Shown: positions 1-11,097 of the stretch, one piece after another
How the letters are laid out: the number at the start of each line of letters is the position of its first letter
How positions within the stretch are numbered: the stretch's first letter is position 1
Assembly: GCF_036323735.1 (NCBI RefSeq)
Contig: NC_086029.1
Location: 13,997,816-14,061,815 of the forward strand
Direction of reading: 5' to 3'
Source: Rattus norvegicus
Taxonomy: Eukaryota > Chordata > Mammalia > Rodentia > Muridae
DNA length: 64,000 bases
Made by a program: the position numbers and the translations under genes
The notes under the pieces: model-generated
Databases searched by the model: none
Told to the model about the DNA's origin: nothing
What the model saw: the letters and a program-made list of their open reading frames with translations, nothing else

Positions 1-290
1 CTCTGGGCTATTCAGCCTCTTTTTCTTGGCCATCTAGGCAGTGTCCAGCATGAGGTCACTCTTCCAGCATGGGCTTCAAGTTATTGGTTGTCTACTCCCA
101 AAAGCTCTGAGTCACTATTGTTCCAACACATCTTGCAGGTAGGACAAGTTGTGAGTCGAAAGTTTTGTGTCTGAATTGGTGTCCCAGTCCTAATCCTGGA
201 CATCTTGCCTGGTTACAGAAGATGGCTCTATAGCTTCCATAACTAGGAGTCCTTTATTTCAATGGCAACAAATTAAGGATATAATCTTTC
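1..290 (-). mobile_element. Lx-type L1 3'-UTR remnant (enters from outside the window)
   Basis: Read on the minus strand this stretch follows the 3' untranslated region of the old rodent Lx subfamily of L1: phrases equivalent to 'catcttctgtaaccaggcaag', 'acacaaaactttcgactcac' and 'acctgcaagatgtg' occur in the expected order. The comparison is from memory of the family. The element has no coding part here, and its 3' end lies left of base 1. The right boundary near 290 is approximate. Confidence 0.65.
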
Positions 291-1582
291 TCAACTACTT
301 GATAATCCAGCAGGGAGAAATGATGGTTCTTTTATTGCAATCTTCAAATACTAATAACAAATATCAGATCATATATCACACAGAACAGAGTAAATGGATC
401 TATTTACTGTGTCCTGCCGCTCCACTGGGGCGCCACCAACATGTAGCAGGAGAAGATGAGGTAAAGTCTGAAACAGGGGTCTACAGCCTGTGTCTTCCTA
501 CGCGGGACCAAAAGAGGAAACAACGGAGCCTGGTATGAGTGCTGTGGTTCCAGGTCTTCTCAGTATCCACACACATGGGGTTGCGAAGCTTGGGAGGTTT
601 CCATGGTCGATGCTTGTCCTTAAGGCATCTGGGCAACAGGCAGAGTGTGGAGGTAGAACCCTGGATGAGAGAACCTGGTCTGATTGGGCGTGAGGGCCGA
701 GAGTACCCACGGGCTGGAGGGAAGAAGGCCTTCCTTAGGAGTCTTAGGTATGACTCTTTGGTTGAAGGCATTCCCCATGATGATCCTTAATGAAGCAGCT
801 TTCTGAGACAGTTCTTGCTTGTTCATAATGACTTATTTGGTGGTGGATGTAAATGTATACACTTTATTTGGGGTAAACCAGGGATTAAATACCTTCTGCA
901 GGAAGGAGTTTCTAGAAAAGGAAGCTCATTGGCTGAAGGCTCAGGGCTATCTAGATATCTCATTAGCATGGAGAAGAATTCCAGGTGTTATGTTCTGTGG
1001 TTCAATTTTCCCCCACAGTGAAGTGTTCTGCTTACATGTTCAAGAGCAGTAACACAGACAGGTAGGGAGTGGCTCCACTCTGAGATTTCTGGGTTCTGAG
1101 CTCCCTCAACATCGCCAGTTCTCATGTCTGTCTGGTAACATGGTCCCACATGCCCTACATGGATCTATCTCTGTAGTTTACAGATTGAGTGAAACTCAAA
1201 AAGACTGCTGCAGAGTTTAAGAGGTTTCAGAAGTTTAACCAAGAGAATCGAAATCAGAGTCTGCACTGGTAACACAATGAATCCGGAATCAGCTGCTGTG
1301 TAGAAGATGCTGCTGTATACTCCAGGTCATGAGAGGGTTAGGAGGCAGAACAGAGATGCTGTCTGCTTCAGAGATGGTAGGGCAGAAAAGGGTCATAGCT
1401 TGAAAAGTGGTTTTAGATTTAGATGGGCAAGCAGGTGGATGTGGGAGGACAGGCAGGCTTAATCAACAGTGAGGGTTTTAGGGGAGCTAAAGCTCAAGGG
1501 ACAGTTTAGAGTTCTCTGCCTGTTGGTCCCTGTAGCACATACTAGGTGTCACGTGACAGACTGACATGAGGCTGTCGTGTTT
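291..1582 (-). mobile_element. Possible LTR-retroelement remnant, family unassigned
   Basis: This stretch is more G+C-rich than its surroundings and has no convincing reading frame. On the minus strand, 427-435 reads TGGCGCCCC, which resembles the start of a tRNA-Lys-type primer-binding site. It is preceded in sense order by a CA-ending stretch and, ~430 bp further upstream, by an AATAAA near 861-870. That order (polyadenylation signal, LTR end, primer site) is what an ERVK-like LTR would show, but no TG...CA boundary or second LTR was found. It could equally be unique sequence. Confidence 0.25.
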
Positions 1583-3021
1583 CATTGTTTGGGTCCATTA
1601 CGTTAATGGTCCAGGTAAAGGAGTTATGTACTTTCCTTGGTCTCGTCTACCATCCCTGTTACGATTGCTCACATGCCATTAACCTCTATACATTTATAGG
1701 TGGGCTCTCTTCTACTTCTAAAATGAAGCCATTTATCAGTCTTTGTAGCATAAGTGGTGCCAGATAGGTAGTGTTGGTTTGTCCACCCAAGACTGCAATC
1801 ATCCTCTACCTTCAGGCAGAGTCAAAGCTTCTTGCAAAACGAAGTGTCCCAGGACCAGGCAGAACCTGAAAAAAAAATCACCGTTTCACATAATATGGAC
1901 TAATTTAGAACTGGGAGAGCCTGGCCTCAAACTAGTGATTGTGTTTCAGTCAGAACTACTACGCAATTTTTTATTTTAAAATGTTCATTCTAGCTGTTGT
2001 ATAAATGGCTACATTTAATTTTTCCCTGCCTCATCCTTATTCATAACTGTGGGGTACAAAGGAGGGATTGGCACTTTATTTGACACGTGCACTCAATCAT
2101 AGCCTTTGTTCATCTAATTTAGGCTTAGGCAGACTTTTCTTGTGGATATAAACACTCACTCTAGCCTTTCATCTTTCTTTGATAGAATTATTTATGTAAC
2201 CCTTTGTTCAAGCATGACTTCCTTAAGTCAGTTAGTTTTGACAGTCTTAGGTAGATCTCACATTTAAGAGAATTAGCAACTTTCTATGGGAGTTATAAGT
2301 CTAAGTCATATTATAAAAGAATATCGAGGACCTAAGACATCTTAATATTGTTTCATAATTTATAATCCTTGGAATTAAGGCAGCTTGGTGAGATCATTTT
2401 TAATATTCTAGAATTTGTTATGTTCTGATGATTCTAAGAGCCAAACCTCCCATGACACTTAGTAAAGTATCTCTCACACAGAAATGTTCACACCCACAGC
2501 ACTCAATCTATGGCTCTCTTCTTTACTCCAAAGGTTTATTGAGAACAGCAACTCTGCCTGAAAGGAGTAATAGTTTATATTGTTTGAAATGTGAGTGATC
2601 ATGGCCAGGTAACACAGATTTGATTGACCCTGAATCTTGTGCTCTTCTGCAGAAGAGAGTACATGAATTTTAGTAAACTAAGAATGAAGTCATCAATTAA
2701 GGTTGTCAATATAGGTAGAAGTAGTAGGCAGGTGGGCTGTAAAAACATGAAGAAGCCTTTTCAAAGGTTTCAGATGTATTTTACAGCATTCCTTTTAGGG
2801 TTAGTAAAGGCTAATAATGATGCATTTTGATATGTTACGTAGTAGCCCTGAGAATGTTAGGTTATTTATAAAGGTTAAAATTAATAGCTATCTATGTAAA
2901 ATTGGCAAAAGAACCCAAGATGATATTTTTTTAATCTGTAACTCTCCACTTACTTAGTCAAGTCAAATGGTCTTTAGGATCTGGTTGCCTATTTTATTTT
3001 TATTGTTTTATTGTATTTTAT
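1583..3021. other. Unassigned AT-rich sequence
   Basis: No reading frame, RNA gene or repeat family was recognised. Short open frames of 60-70 codons are at chance level for this composition. Confidence 0.5.
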
Positions 3022-3113
3022 TTTTGAGACAGAATCTTGCTATATAGCACAGGTTAACTTTAAACATGTGAGCTTCTTTTACCCAGACTACTGCTATTAT
3101 AGGCATACATCAC
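3022..3113 (-). mobile_element. Degraded B1 SINE
   Basis: Starts with the reverse-complement B1 signature 'tttttgagacag' and ends with 'tattataggcatacatcac', the complement of the B1 start including the Pol III A-box region. The middle is shortened compared with the ~140-bp B1 consensus, so this is an internally deleted, old copy. Confidence 0.6.
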
Positions 3114-3196
3114 AAAGACTACTTGTAGGATCCTTATATATACAGTTTTTTTTTTTCAGAACGTTAAATTCACACAAGTTCAGAGACATAAATTGC

Positions 3197-3198
<2 letters not shown>

Positions 3199-3242
<44 letters not shown>
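3199..3242. repeat. (CA)22 microsatellite
   Basis: An uninterrupted AC dinucleotide array, directly visible. Confidence 0.97.
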
Positions 3243-3244
<2 letters not shown>

Positions 3245-4035
3245 CTTGTTCTTTCCTGTGCTGACATCTTTTGTCAATGTTGTCTTTATGTACTTCAGAA
3301 AGTAGTTCCAAAATTCCAAGAACTGTCAGTTCTTGCTCCTTACCCTACACAGTTCCTAAGTTTCACCTCTGATGTGAAGAGGCAAGTTTTTGGTTTGTGG
3401 GTAACTATGCAATTGATATACAACAGCACTTTTCTTAGATCAGCAAAGATTAAATACTCTGACCATTCTGAATTATGCTGGAAAGGGTGAATAGAGACAA
3501 TAATGAGCTCGAGGACTTGAATGGCCAGCTAAAATGACTCGTAAATGACTTGATAGGCTCTTTGCTCAGAAAAAAATTCCTTATTCCCCAGGCACACAAA
3601 TCAGAGATGGCTGGAAAGTAAATCCAGGGTTTTGTTCTATTGGCAACTGAATTAAAATACAAATTTAATTCCCAACCTTGCAGTGTATCTATTGGTAAAA
3701 TGAAGGCATTGGCTAGGAAGAAATGAGATACTGAAAATGTAAATGTGCTCATTTCAGAAAATCCTGATCAGAAAAAGGGCACTGGACTTTTTAATTCTAG
3801 TCCTCTTTGCCAGTGGGAATTCTTCCATCAGAGGAGATCAATGGGGATTTGCCAGAGCAAACTCTAATAGCCTTTTTTTTGAAGCAGGTGACTTTTACAA
3901 CCCTGCTGATTTAACTCCAAACAAGCCAACCTTCACTTTGACTTCAAGCTGTAAATAGGTTCCAGTTTTAAATAGTGGGGTTTATAAACAGAATGAGTAG
4001 CTGCTCCCTCTCAAACTTCACAAGAGAACTCTCTT
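3243..4035. other. Unassigned sequence
   Basis: No recognisable gene or repeat family. The longest minus-strand open frame (100 codons, 3450-3752) has no recognisable motif. Confidence 0.5.
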
Positions 4036-4472
4036 AGCTGCTTTTCTACTACCCTGACAAAAATACCATGACCAAAGCAACTCATAAAAGAAGCCCTTAT
4101 ATTTAGGGAATAGTAGAGTCCATTACCATCATGATGGGGACCATGGTGCCAGGCATACAAGTGTTATTCTGTAACAATAACAGAGTGCTTACATTGGAGG
4201 CAAGGCAGAGAGCCAGAAGTAGGGAGGCAGAGGCAGAGGGTCAGAGGTAGAGAGGCAGAGGCAGAGAGTCAGAGGTAGGTAGGCAGAGGCAGAGGCAGAG
4301 GCAATTAGGATTGGTACAAGCTTTTGACACCTCAAAGCCTACCACTAGTGATACACTTCTCCTCCAAGAGGCCCAAACCTCTTAGTACTTTCTAAACAGT
4401 TCCACTAACAGGGGACGAGGTGTTCAGGCACATTAATCTGTGGGAGGAATTCTAACTCAAATCACCGCAGAA
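4036..4472 (-). mobile_element. MaLR LTR (MT/ORR1 class, probably MTD-like)
   Basis: On the minus strand the segment begins 'tgcggtgatttgag', passes through the MaLR-like 'tttgggcctcttggaggag' and ends with 'ttggtcatggtatttttgtc' and 'gcagctaag'. This is the order expected for a solo ERVL-MaLR LTR of the MT type in rodents. The centre is expanded by a purine-rich minisatellite. Subfamily assignment is from memory. It carries no coding sequence. Confidence 0.7.
4213..4302 (+). repeat. Three-unit purine-rich minisatellite (28-bp unit) inside the LTR
   Basis: Units begin at 4213, 4241 and 4269. Each follows the pattern tcagaggtag-agaggcagaggcagag with few changes, and the last is lengthened by an extra aggcag. 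It appears to be a local expansion within the MaLR LTR. Confidence 0.85.
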
Positions 4473-4648
4473 GCTAATCAGTATGTGTTTTATAGTGCCT
4501 AGGAAGATTTGGGTTAGATGCTTAGACCCTTTATTCATTAGGTTAGGACTGATTTCAAAAATTATATACTTCCTTTTCCATTCTACCATATAAAGAAAGT
4601 GTGCTACTTTTTAACCCAGGAAGCAATTTGTTGTTTGTTTGTTTGTTT

Positions 4649-4663
4649 AAGATTTATTTATTA
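4649..4663 (+). repeat. Left target-site duplication of L1 A
   Basis: The 15-mer AAGATTTATTTATTA recurs exactly at 6330-6344 on the far side of L1 A. The motif is itself the (reverse-complement) A-rich tail of a B2 SINE, so the L1 landed in a B2 tail. The complementary-strand nick would be TCTT/AAAC, close to the L1 endonuclease preference. Confidence 0.9.
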
Positions 4664-5613
4664 GCTTAAGTCCAAGTGGATCAAGGACCTCCACATCAAA
4701 CCAGACACACTCAAACTAATAGAAGAAAAACTAGGGAAGCATCTGGAACACATGGGCACTGGAAAAAATTTCCTGACAAAACACCAATGGCTTATGCTCT
4801 AAGATCAAGAATCGACAAATGGGATCTCATAGAACTGCAAAGTTTCTGTAAGGCAAAGGACACTGTGGATAGGACAAAACGGCAACCAACAGATTGGGAA
4901 AAGATCTTTACCAATCCTACAACAGATAGAGGCCTTATATCCAAAATATACAAAGAACTCAAGAAGTTAGACCGCACGGAGACAAATAGCCTATTAAAAA
5001 ATGGGGTTCAGAGCTAAACAAAGAATTCACAGCTGAGGAATGCCGAATGGCTGAGAAACACCTAAAGAAATGTTCAACATCTTTACTCATAAGGGAAATG
5101 CAAATCAAAACAACCCTGAGATTTCACCTCACACCAGTGAGAATGGCTAAGATCAAAAACACAGGTGACAGCAGATGCTGGCTAGGATGTGGAGAAAGAG
5201 GAACAATCCTCCATTGTTGGTGGGGTTGCAGACTGGTACAACCATTCTGCAAATCAGTCTGGAGGTTCCTCAGAAAATTGGACATTGAACTACCTGAGGA
5301 TCCAGCTATACCTCTCTTGGGCATATACCCAAAATATGCCCCAACATATAACAAAGACACATGCTCCACTATGTTCATTGCAGCCTTATTTATAATAGCC
5401 AGAAGCTGGAAAGAAGCCAGATGCCCTTCAACAGAGGAATGGATACAGAAAATGTGGTACATCTACACAATGGAATATTACTCAGCTATCAAAAACAATG
5501 ACTTTATGAAATTCGTAGGCAAATGGTTGGAACTGGAAAATATCATCCTGAGTGAGCTAACCCAATCACAGAAAGACATACATGGTATGCACTCATTGAT
5601 AAGTGGCTATTAG
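4664..5613 (+). pseudogene. ORF2: L1 A ORF2 C-terminal remnant
   Basis: Two open stretches, up to 5017 and from 5047 to 5613, correspond to the C-terminal ~310 residues of L1 ORF2p. The second contains the Cys-rich C-x3-C-x7-H-x4-like region, here with its last cysteine neighbourhood altered (WWGC), and the family's C-terminal end SLISGY. The frame between them is broken by a missing base near 4990, just before the poly-A run of the codons for KKWGSELN. The same missing base is in L1 B. There is no start codon of its own, so it cannot make a functional protein. Confidence 0.93.
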
Positions 5614-6329
5614 CCAAAATGCTGGAATTACCCTAGATGCCTAGAACAAATGAAACTCAAGACGGATGATCAAAATGTGAATGCTTCACTCCTTCTTTAA
5701 GAGGGGAACAAGAATACCCTTGGCAGGGAATAGAGAGGCAAAGATTAAAACAGAGACTGAAGGAACACCCATTCAGAGCCTGCCCCACATGTGGCCCATA
5801 TATATACAGCCACCCAATTAGACAAGATGGATGAGGCATAGAGGTGCAGACGGACAGGAGCCAGATGTAGATCGCTCTTGAGAGACACAGCCAGAATACA
5901 GCGAATACAGAGGCGAATGCCAGCAGCAAACCACTGAATTGAGAATAGGAACCCCGTTGAAGGAATCAAAGAAAGAACTGGAAGAGCTTGAAGGGGCTCG
6001 AGACCCCATATGTACAACAATGCCAAGCAACCAGAGCTACCAGGGACTAAGCCACTACCTAAAGACTATACATGGACTGACCCTGGACTCTGACCTCATA
6101 GGTAGCAATGAATATCCTAGTAAGAGCACCAGTGGAAGGGGAAGCCTTGGGTCCTGCTAAGACTGAAACCCCAGTGAACTAGACTGTTGGGGGGAGGGCG
6201 GCAATGGGGGGAGGGTGGGGAGGGGAACACCTATAAGGAAGGGGAGGGGGGAGGGGGATGTTTGTCCAGAAACCAGGAAAGGGAATAACACTCAAAATGT
6301 ATATAGGAAATACTCAAGTTAATAAAAAA
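4664..6329 (+). mobile_element. L1 A: 5'-truncated rat-type L1
   Basis: The element starts abruptly inside the last third of ORF2, continues through the ORF2 stop (5613), a 3' UTR with the usual G-rich polypurine tract (about 6190-6260) and ends in a short A tail at 6323-6329. Perfect 15-bp target-site duplications flank it, so it is a single 5'-truncated retrotransposition event. It has no promoter. It shares several diagnostic variants with L1 B, which lies inverted ~200 bp away. Confidence 0.95.
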
Positions 6330-6344
6330 AAGATTTATTTATTA
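6330..6344 (+). repeat. Right target-site duplication of L1 A
   Basis: Exact second copy of the 15-mer at 4649-4663. It continues directly into the B2 SINE tail. Confidence 0.9.
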
Positions 6345-6487
6345 TATATGAGTACACTATAGCTGTCTTCAGATACACCAGATCATATTACAGATGGTTG
6401 CGAGCCACCATGTGATTGCTGGGATTTGAACTCAGGACCTCTAGAAGAACATTCAGTGCTCTTAACCACTGAGCCATCTCTGCAGTC
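6330..6487 (-). mobile_element. B2 SINE, tail interrupted by L1 A
   Basis: On the minus strand it runs from 'gagatggctcag'-type sequence (complement at 6470-6485) through the B2 body ('ggtcctgagttcaaatccc' complement, 'catggtggctcgcaacc' complement, 'gtctgaagacagctatagtg' complement) to the AT-rich B2 tail at 6330-6350. It is near full length. Its tail was split by the insertion of L1 A. Imperfect target-site copies at 4618-4630 (caggaagcaattt) and 6487-6499 (cagaaagtaattt) fit its own insertion. Confidence 0.9.
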
Positions 6488-6498
6488 AGAAAGTAATT
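6487..6498 (+). repeat. Left target-site duplication of L1 B
   Basis: CAGAAAGTAATT matches 13344-13355 at the 5' end of L1 B. A second match, GACATCT, abuts the poly(T) at 6520-6526 and recurs at 13364-13370. The duplication may therefore be ~27 bp, with the left copy expanded by T-rich sequence at 6499-6519. The alternative is a tiny 3' transduction between two A-rich tails. Confidence 0.75.
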
Positions 6499-6536
6499 TT
6501 GTTTTTTGTTTTTTAATATGACATCTTTTTTTTTTT

Positions 6537-7242
6537 ATTAACTTGAGTATTTCTTATATACATTTCGAGCGTTATTCCCTTTCCCGGTTTCTGGGCAAAC
6601 ATCCCCCTCCCCCCTAACCTTCCTTATGGGTGTTCCCCTCCCCATCATCCCCCCCTTGCCGCCCTTCCCCCAACAATCTAGTTCACTGAGAGTTCAGTCT
6701 TAGCAGGACCCAGGGCTTCCCCTTCCACTGGTGCTCTTACTAGGATATTCATTGCTATCTATGAGGTCAGAGTCCAGGGTCAGTCCATGTATAGTCTTTA
6801 GGTATTGGCTTAGTCCCTGGAAGCTCTGGTTGCTTGGCATTGTGGTACATATGGGGTCTCGAGCCCCTTCAAGCTCTTCCAGTTCTTTCTCTGATTCCTT
6901 CAACGGGGGTCCTATTCTCAATTCAGTGGTTTGCTGCTGGCATACGCCTCTGTGTTTGCTGTATTCTGGCTGGGTCTCTCAGGAGAGATCTACATCCGGC
7001 TCCTCTCAGCCTGCACTTCTTTGCTTCATCCATCTTGTCTAATTGGATGGCTGTATATGCATGGGCCACATGTGGGGCAGGCTCTGAATGGATGTTCCTT
7101 CTGTCTCTGTTTTAATCTTTGGCTCTCTATTCCCGGCCAAGGGTATTCTTGTTCCCCTTTTAAAGAAGGAGTGAAGCATTCACATTTTGATCATCTTGAG
7201 TTTCATTTGTTCTATGCATCTAGGGTAATTCAAGCATTTGGG
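6537..7242 (-). other. 3' UTR of L1 B
   Basis: Non-coding L1 sequence following the ORF2 stop. It contains the C-rich complement of the family's G-rich polypurine tract at about 6600-6670. The short frames in it, on either strand, are shared by all L1 copies in the window and reflect repeat composition rather than genes. Confidence 0.9.
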
Positions 7243-10200
7243 CTAATAGCCACTTATCAATGAGTGCATACCATGTGAGTTTTTCTGTGATTGGGTTACC
7301 TCACTCAGGATGATATTTTCCAGTTCCAACCATTGGCCTACGAATTTCATAAAGTCATTGTTTTTGATAGCTGAGTAATATTCCATTGTGTAGATGTACC
7401 ACATTTTCTGTATCCATTCCTCAGTTGAAGGGCATCTGGCTTCTTTCCAGCTTCTGGTTATTATAAATAAGGCTGCAATGAACATAGTGGAGCACCTGTC
7501 TTTTTTATATGTTGGGGCATATTTTGGGTATATGCCCAAGAGAGGTATAGCTGGATCCTCAGGCAGTTCAATGTCCAATTTTCTGAGGAACCTCCAGACT
7601 GATTTCCAGAATGGTTGTACCAGTCTGCAATCCCACCAACAATGGAGGAGTGTTTCTCTTTCTCCGCATCCTTGCCAGCATCTGCTGTCACCTGTGTTTT
7701 TGATCTTAGCCATTCTCACTGGTGTGAGGTGAAATCTCAGGGTTGTTTTGATTTGCATTTCCCTTATGAGTAAAGATGTTGAACATTTCTTTAGGTGTTT
7801 CTCAGCCATTCGGCATTCCTCAGCTGTGAATTCTTTGTTTAGCTCTGAACCCCATTTTTTAATAGGCTATTTGTCTCCGTGCGGTCTAACTTCTTGAGTT
7901 CTTTGTATATTTTGGATATAAGGCCTCTATCTGTTGTAGGATTGGTAAAGATCTTTTCCCAATCTGTTGGTTGCCGTTTTGTCCTAACCACATTATCCTT
8001 TGCCTTACAGAAGCTTTGCAGTTCTATGAGATCCCATTTGTCGATTCTTGATCTTAGAGCATAAGCCATTGGTGTTTTGTTCAGGAAATTTTTTAGAGTG
8101 CCCATGTGTTCGAGATGCTGCCCTAGTTTTTCTTCTATTAGTTTGAGTGTATCTGGTTTGATGTGGAGGTCCTTGATCGAATTGGACTTAAGCTTTTTAC
8201 AGGGTGATAAGAATGCATCAATCTGCATTCTTCTACATGTTGACCTCCAGTTGAACCAGCACCATTTGCTGAAAATGCTATCTTTTTTCGATTTGATGAT
8301 TTTGGCTCCTTTGTCAAAAATGAAGTGCCCATAGGTGTGTGGGTTCATTTCTGGGTCTTCAATTCTGTTCAATTGGTCTGTCTGTCTGTCTGTCTCTGTA
8401 CCAATACCATGCAGTTTTTATCACTATTGCTCTGTAATACTACTTGAGTTCAGGGATAGTGATTCCCCCTGAAGTCCTTTTATTGTTGAGGATAGTTTTA
8501 GCTATCCTGGGTTTTTTGTTATTCCAGATGAATTTGCAAATTGTTCTGTCTAACTCTTTGAAGAAATGGATTGGTATTTTGATGGGGATTGCATTGAATC
8601 TGTAGATTTCTTTTGGTAGAATGGCCATTTTTACTATATTAATCCTGCCAATCCATGAGCATGGGAGATCTTTCCATCTTCTGAAGTCTTCTTTAATTTC
8701 TTTCTTCAGAGTCTTGAAGTTCTTATTGTACAAATCTTTTACTTGCTTGGTTAAAGTCACACCGAGGTACTTTATATTATTTGGGTCTATTATGAAGGGT
8801 GTCGTTTCCCTAATTTTTTTCTCGGCTTGTTTCTCTTTTGTGTAGAGGAAGGATACTCATTTATTTGAGTTAATTTTATACCCAGCCACTTTGCTGAAGG
8901 TGTTTATCAGCTTTAGTAGTGCTCTGGTGGAACTTTTGGGATCAGTTAAATATGCTATCATATCATCTGCAAATAGTGATATTTTGACTTCTTCTTTTCT
9001 GATCTGTATCCACTTGACCTCCTTTTGTTGTCTGATTGCTCTGGCTAGAGCTTCAAGAACTATATTGAATAAGTAGGGAGAGAGTGGGCAGCCTTGTCTA
9101 GTCCCTGATTTAGTGGGATTGCTTCAAGTTTCTCTCCATTTAGTTTAATGTTAGCAACTGGTTTGCTGTATATGGCTTTTACTATGTTTAGGTATGGGCC
9201 TTGAATTACTATTCTTTCCAGGACTTTTATCATGAAGGGGTGTTGAATTTTTTCAAATGCTTTCTCAGCATCTAATGAAATGATCATGTGGTTTTGTTCT
9301 TTCAGTTTGTTTATATAATGGATCACGTTGATGGTTTTCCGTATATTAAAGCATCCCTGCATGCCTGGGATGAAGCCTACTTGGTGATGTGCTCTTGGAT
9401 TCAGTTTGCCAGAATTTTATTGAGTATTTTTGCATCGATATTCATAAGGGAAATTGGTCTGAAGTTCTCTTTCTCTGTTGGGTCTTTGTGTTGTTTAGGT
9501 ATAAGAGTAATTGTGGCTTCATAGAAGGAATTCGGTAGTGCTCCATTTGTTTCAATTTTGTGGAATAGTTTGGATAATATTGGTATGATTTCTTCTATGA
9601 AGATCTGATAGAATTCTGCACTGAACCCGTCTGGACCTGGGCTCTTTTTGGTTGGGAGACCTTTAATGACTGCTTTTATTTCCTTAGGAGTTATGGGGTT
9701 GTTTAAATGGTTTAAATGATCCTGGTTTAACTTCGGTACCTGGTATCTGTCTAGGAAATTGTCCATTTCCTGCAGATTTTCAAGTTTTGTTGAATATAGG
9801 CTTTTATAGTAAGATCTGATGATTTTTTGAATTTCCTCTGAATCTGTAGTTATGTCTCCCTTTTCATTTCTGATTTTGTTAATTTGGATACACTCTCTGT
9901 GTCCTCTCATTAGTCTGATTAACGGTTTATCTATCTTGTTGATTTTCTCAAAGAACCAACTTTTGGTTCTGTTGATTCTTTCTATGGTCCTTTTTGTTTC
10001 TACTTGGTTGATTTCAGCTCTGAGTTTGGTTATTTCCTGCCTTCTACTCCTCCTGGGTGTATTTGCTTCTTTTTGTTCTACAGCTTTTAGGTGTGCTGTC
10101 AAGCTGCTGACATATGCTCTTTCCTGTTTCTTTCTGCAGGCACTCAGCGCTATGAGTTTTCCTCTTAGCACAGCTTTCATTGTGTCCCATAAGTTTGGGT

Positions 10201-11038
10201 ATGTTGTACCTTCATTTTCATTAAATTCTAAAAAGTCTTTAATTTCTTTCTTTATTTCTTCCTTGACCAGGTTAAAACTGAGTAGAGCATTGTTCAATTT
10301 CCACGTATATGTGGGCGTTCTTCCCTTATTGTTATTGAAGACCAGTTTTAGGTCGTGGTGGTCCGATAGCACGCATGGGATTGTTCCTATCTTTCTGTAC
10401 CTGTTGAGGCCTGTTTTTTGACCAATTATATGGTCAATTTTGGAGAAAGTACCATGAGGAGTTGAGAAGAAAGTATATCCTATTGCTCTATAAATATCTT
10501 TTAAGTCCATTTGGCTCATGACTTCTCTTAGTCTGTCTACGTCTCTATTTAATTTCTGTTTCCATGATCTGTCCATTGATGAGAGTGGGATGTTGAAATC
10601 TCCTACTATTATTGTGTGAGGTGCAATGTGTGTTTTGAGCTTTGGTAAGGTTTCTTTTACGCATGTAGGTGCCCTTGTATTTGGGGCATAGCTATTTAGG
10701 ATTGAGAGTTCATCTTGGTGGATTTTTCCTTTGATGAATATGAAGTGTCCTTCCTTATCTATTTTGATGACTTTTAGTTGAAAATTGATTTTATTTGATA
10801 TTAGAATGGCTACTCCAGCTTGCTTCTTCCGACCATTTACTTGGAAAGTTGTTTTCCAGCCTTTCACTCTGAGGTTGTTTCTGTCTTTGTCTCTGAGGTA
10901 TGTTTCCTGTAGGCAGTGGAATGCAGGGTCCTCGTTGTGTATCCAGTTTGTTAATCTATGTCTTTTTATTGGGGAGTTGAGGCCATCGATGTTGAGAGAT
11001 ATTAAGGAATAGTGATTATTGCTTCCTGTTATATTCAT
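7243..11038 (-). pseudogene. ORF2: L1 B ORF2 (endonuclease / reverse transcriptase), disrupted
   Basis: The start is taken at the ATG for MNITGSNN, by homology with the other copies. The first ~545 residues are open (to 9401) and include the APE-type endonuclease (SLNIDGLN, LQETYL, GDFNIPL, SDHHDL) and the start of the reverse transcriptase (SPGPDGFSAEFYQ, RPISLMN). A ~20-bp deletion near 9389 shifts the frame; further breaks lie near 9107 (one base missing in the run before the codons for SGTRQG), around 8850-9050 (stops in the region of the FADD motif), near 8440 and at ~7850. The C-terminal 188 residues (7809-7243) with the Cys-rich region are open again. It cannot produce a complete ORF2p. 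Confidence 0.95.
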
Positions 11039-11097
11039 ATTTGGATGTGACGATATGTTTATGTGCTTTTCTTCTCTTTGTTTTGTTGCCAATACGA

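Noticed and set aside
6499..6525. 3' transduction by L1 B
   Set aside because: The GACATCT next to the poly(T) also occurs at 13364-13370 beside the other duplication copy, so an expanded target-site duplication is the simpler explanation, though not proven.
9852..10421. 189-codon frame antisense to L1 ORF2 (also at 32266-32835)
   Set aside because: Shadow of the conserved A-rich ORF2 coding strand; it appears wherever ORF2 is intact.
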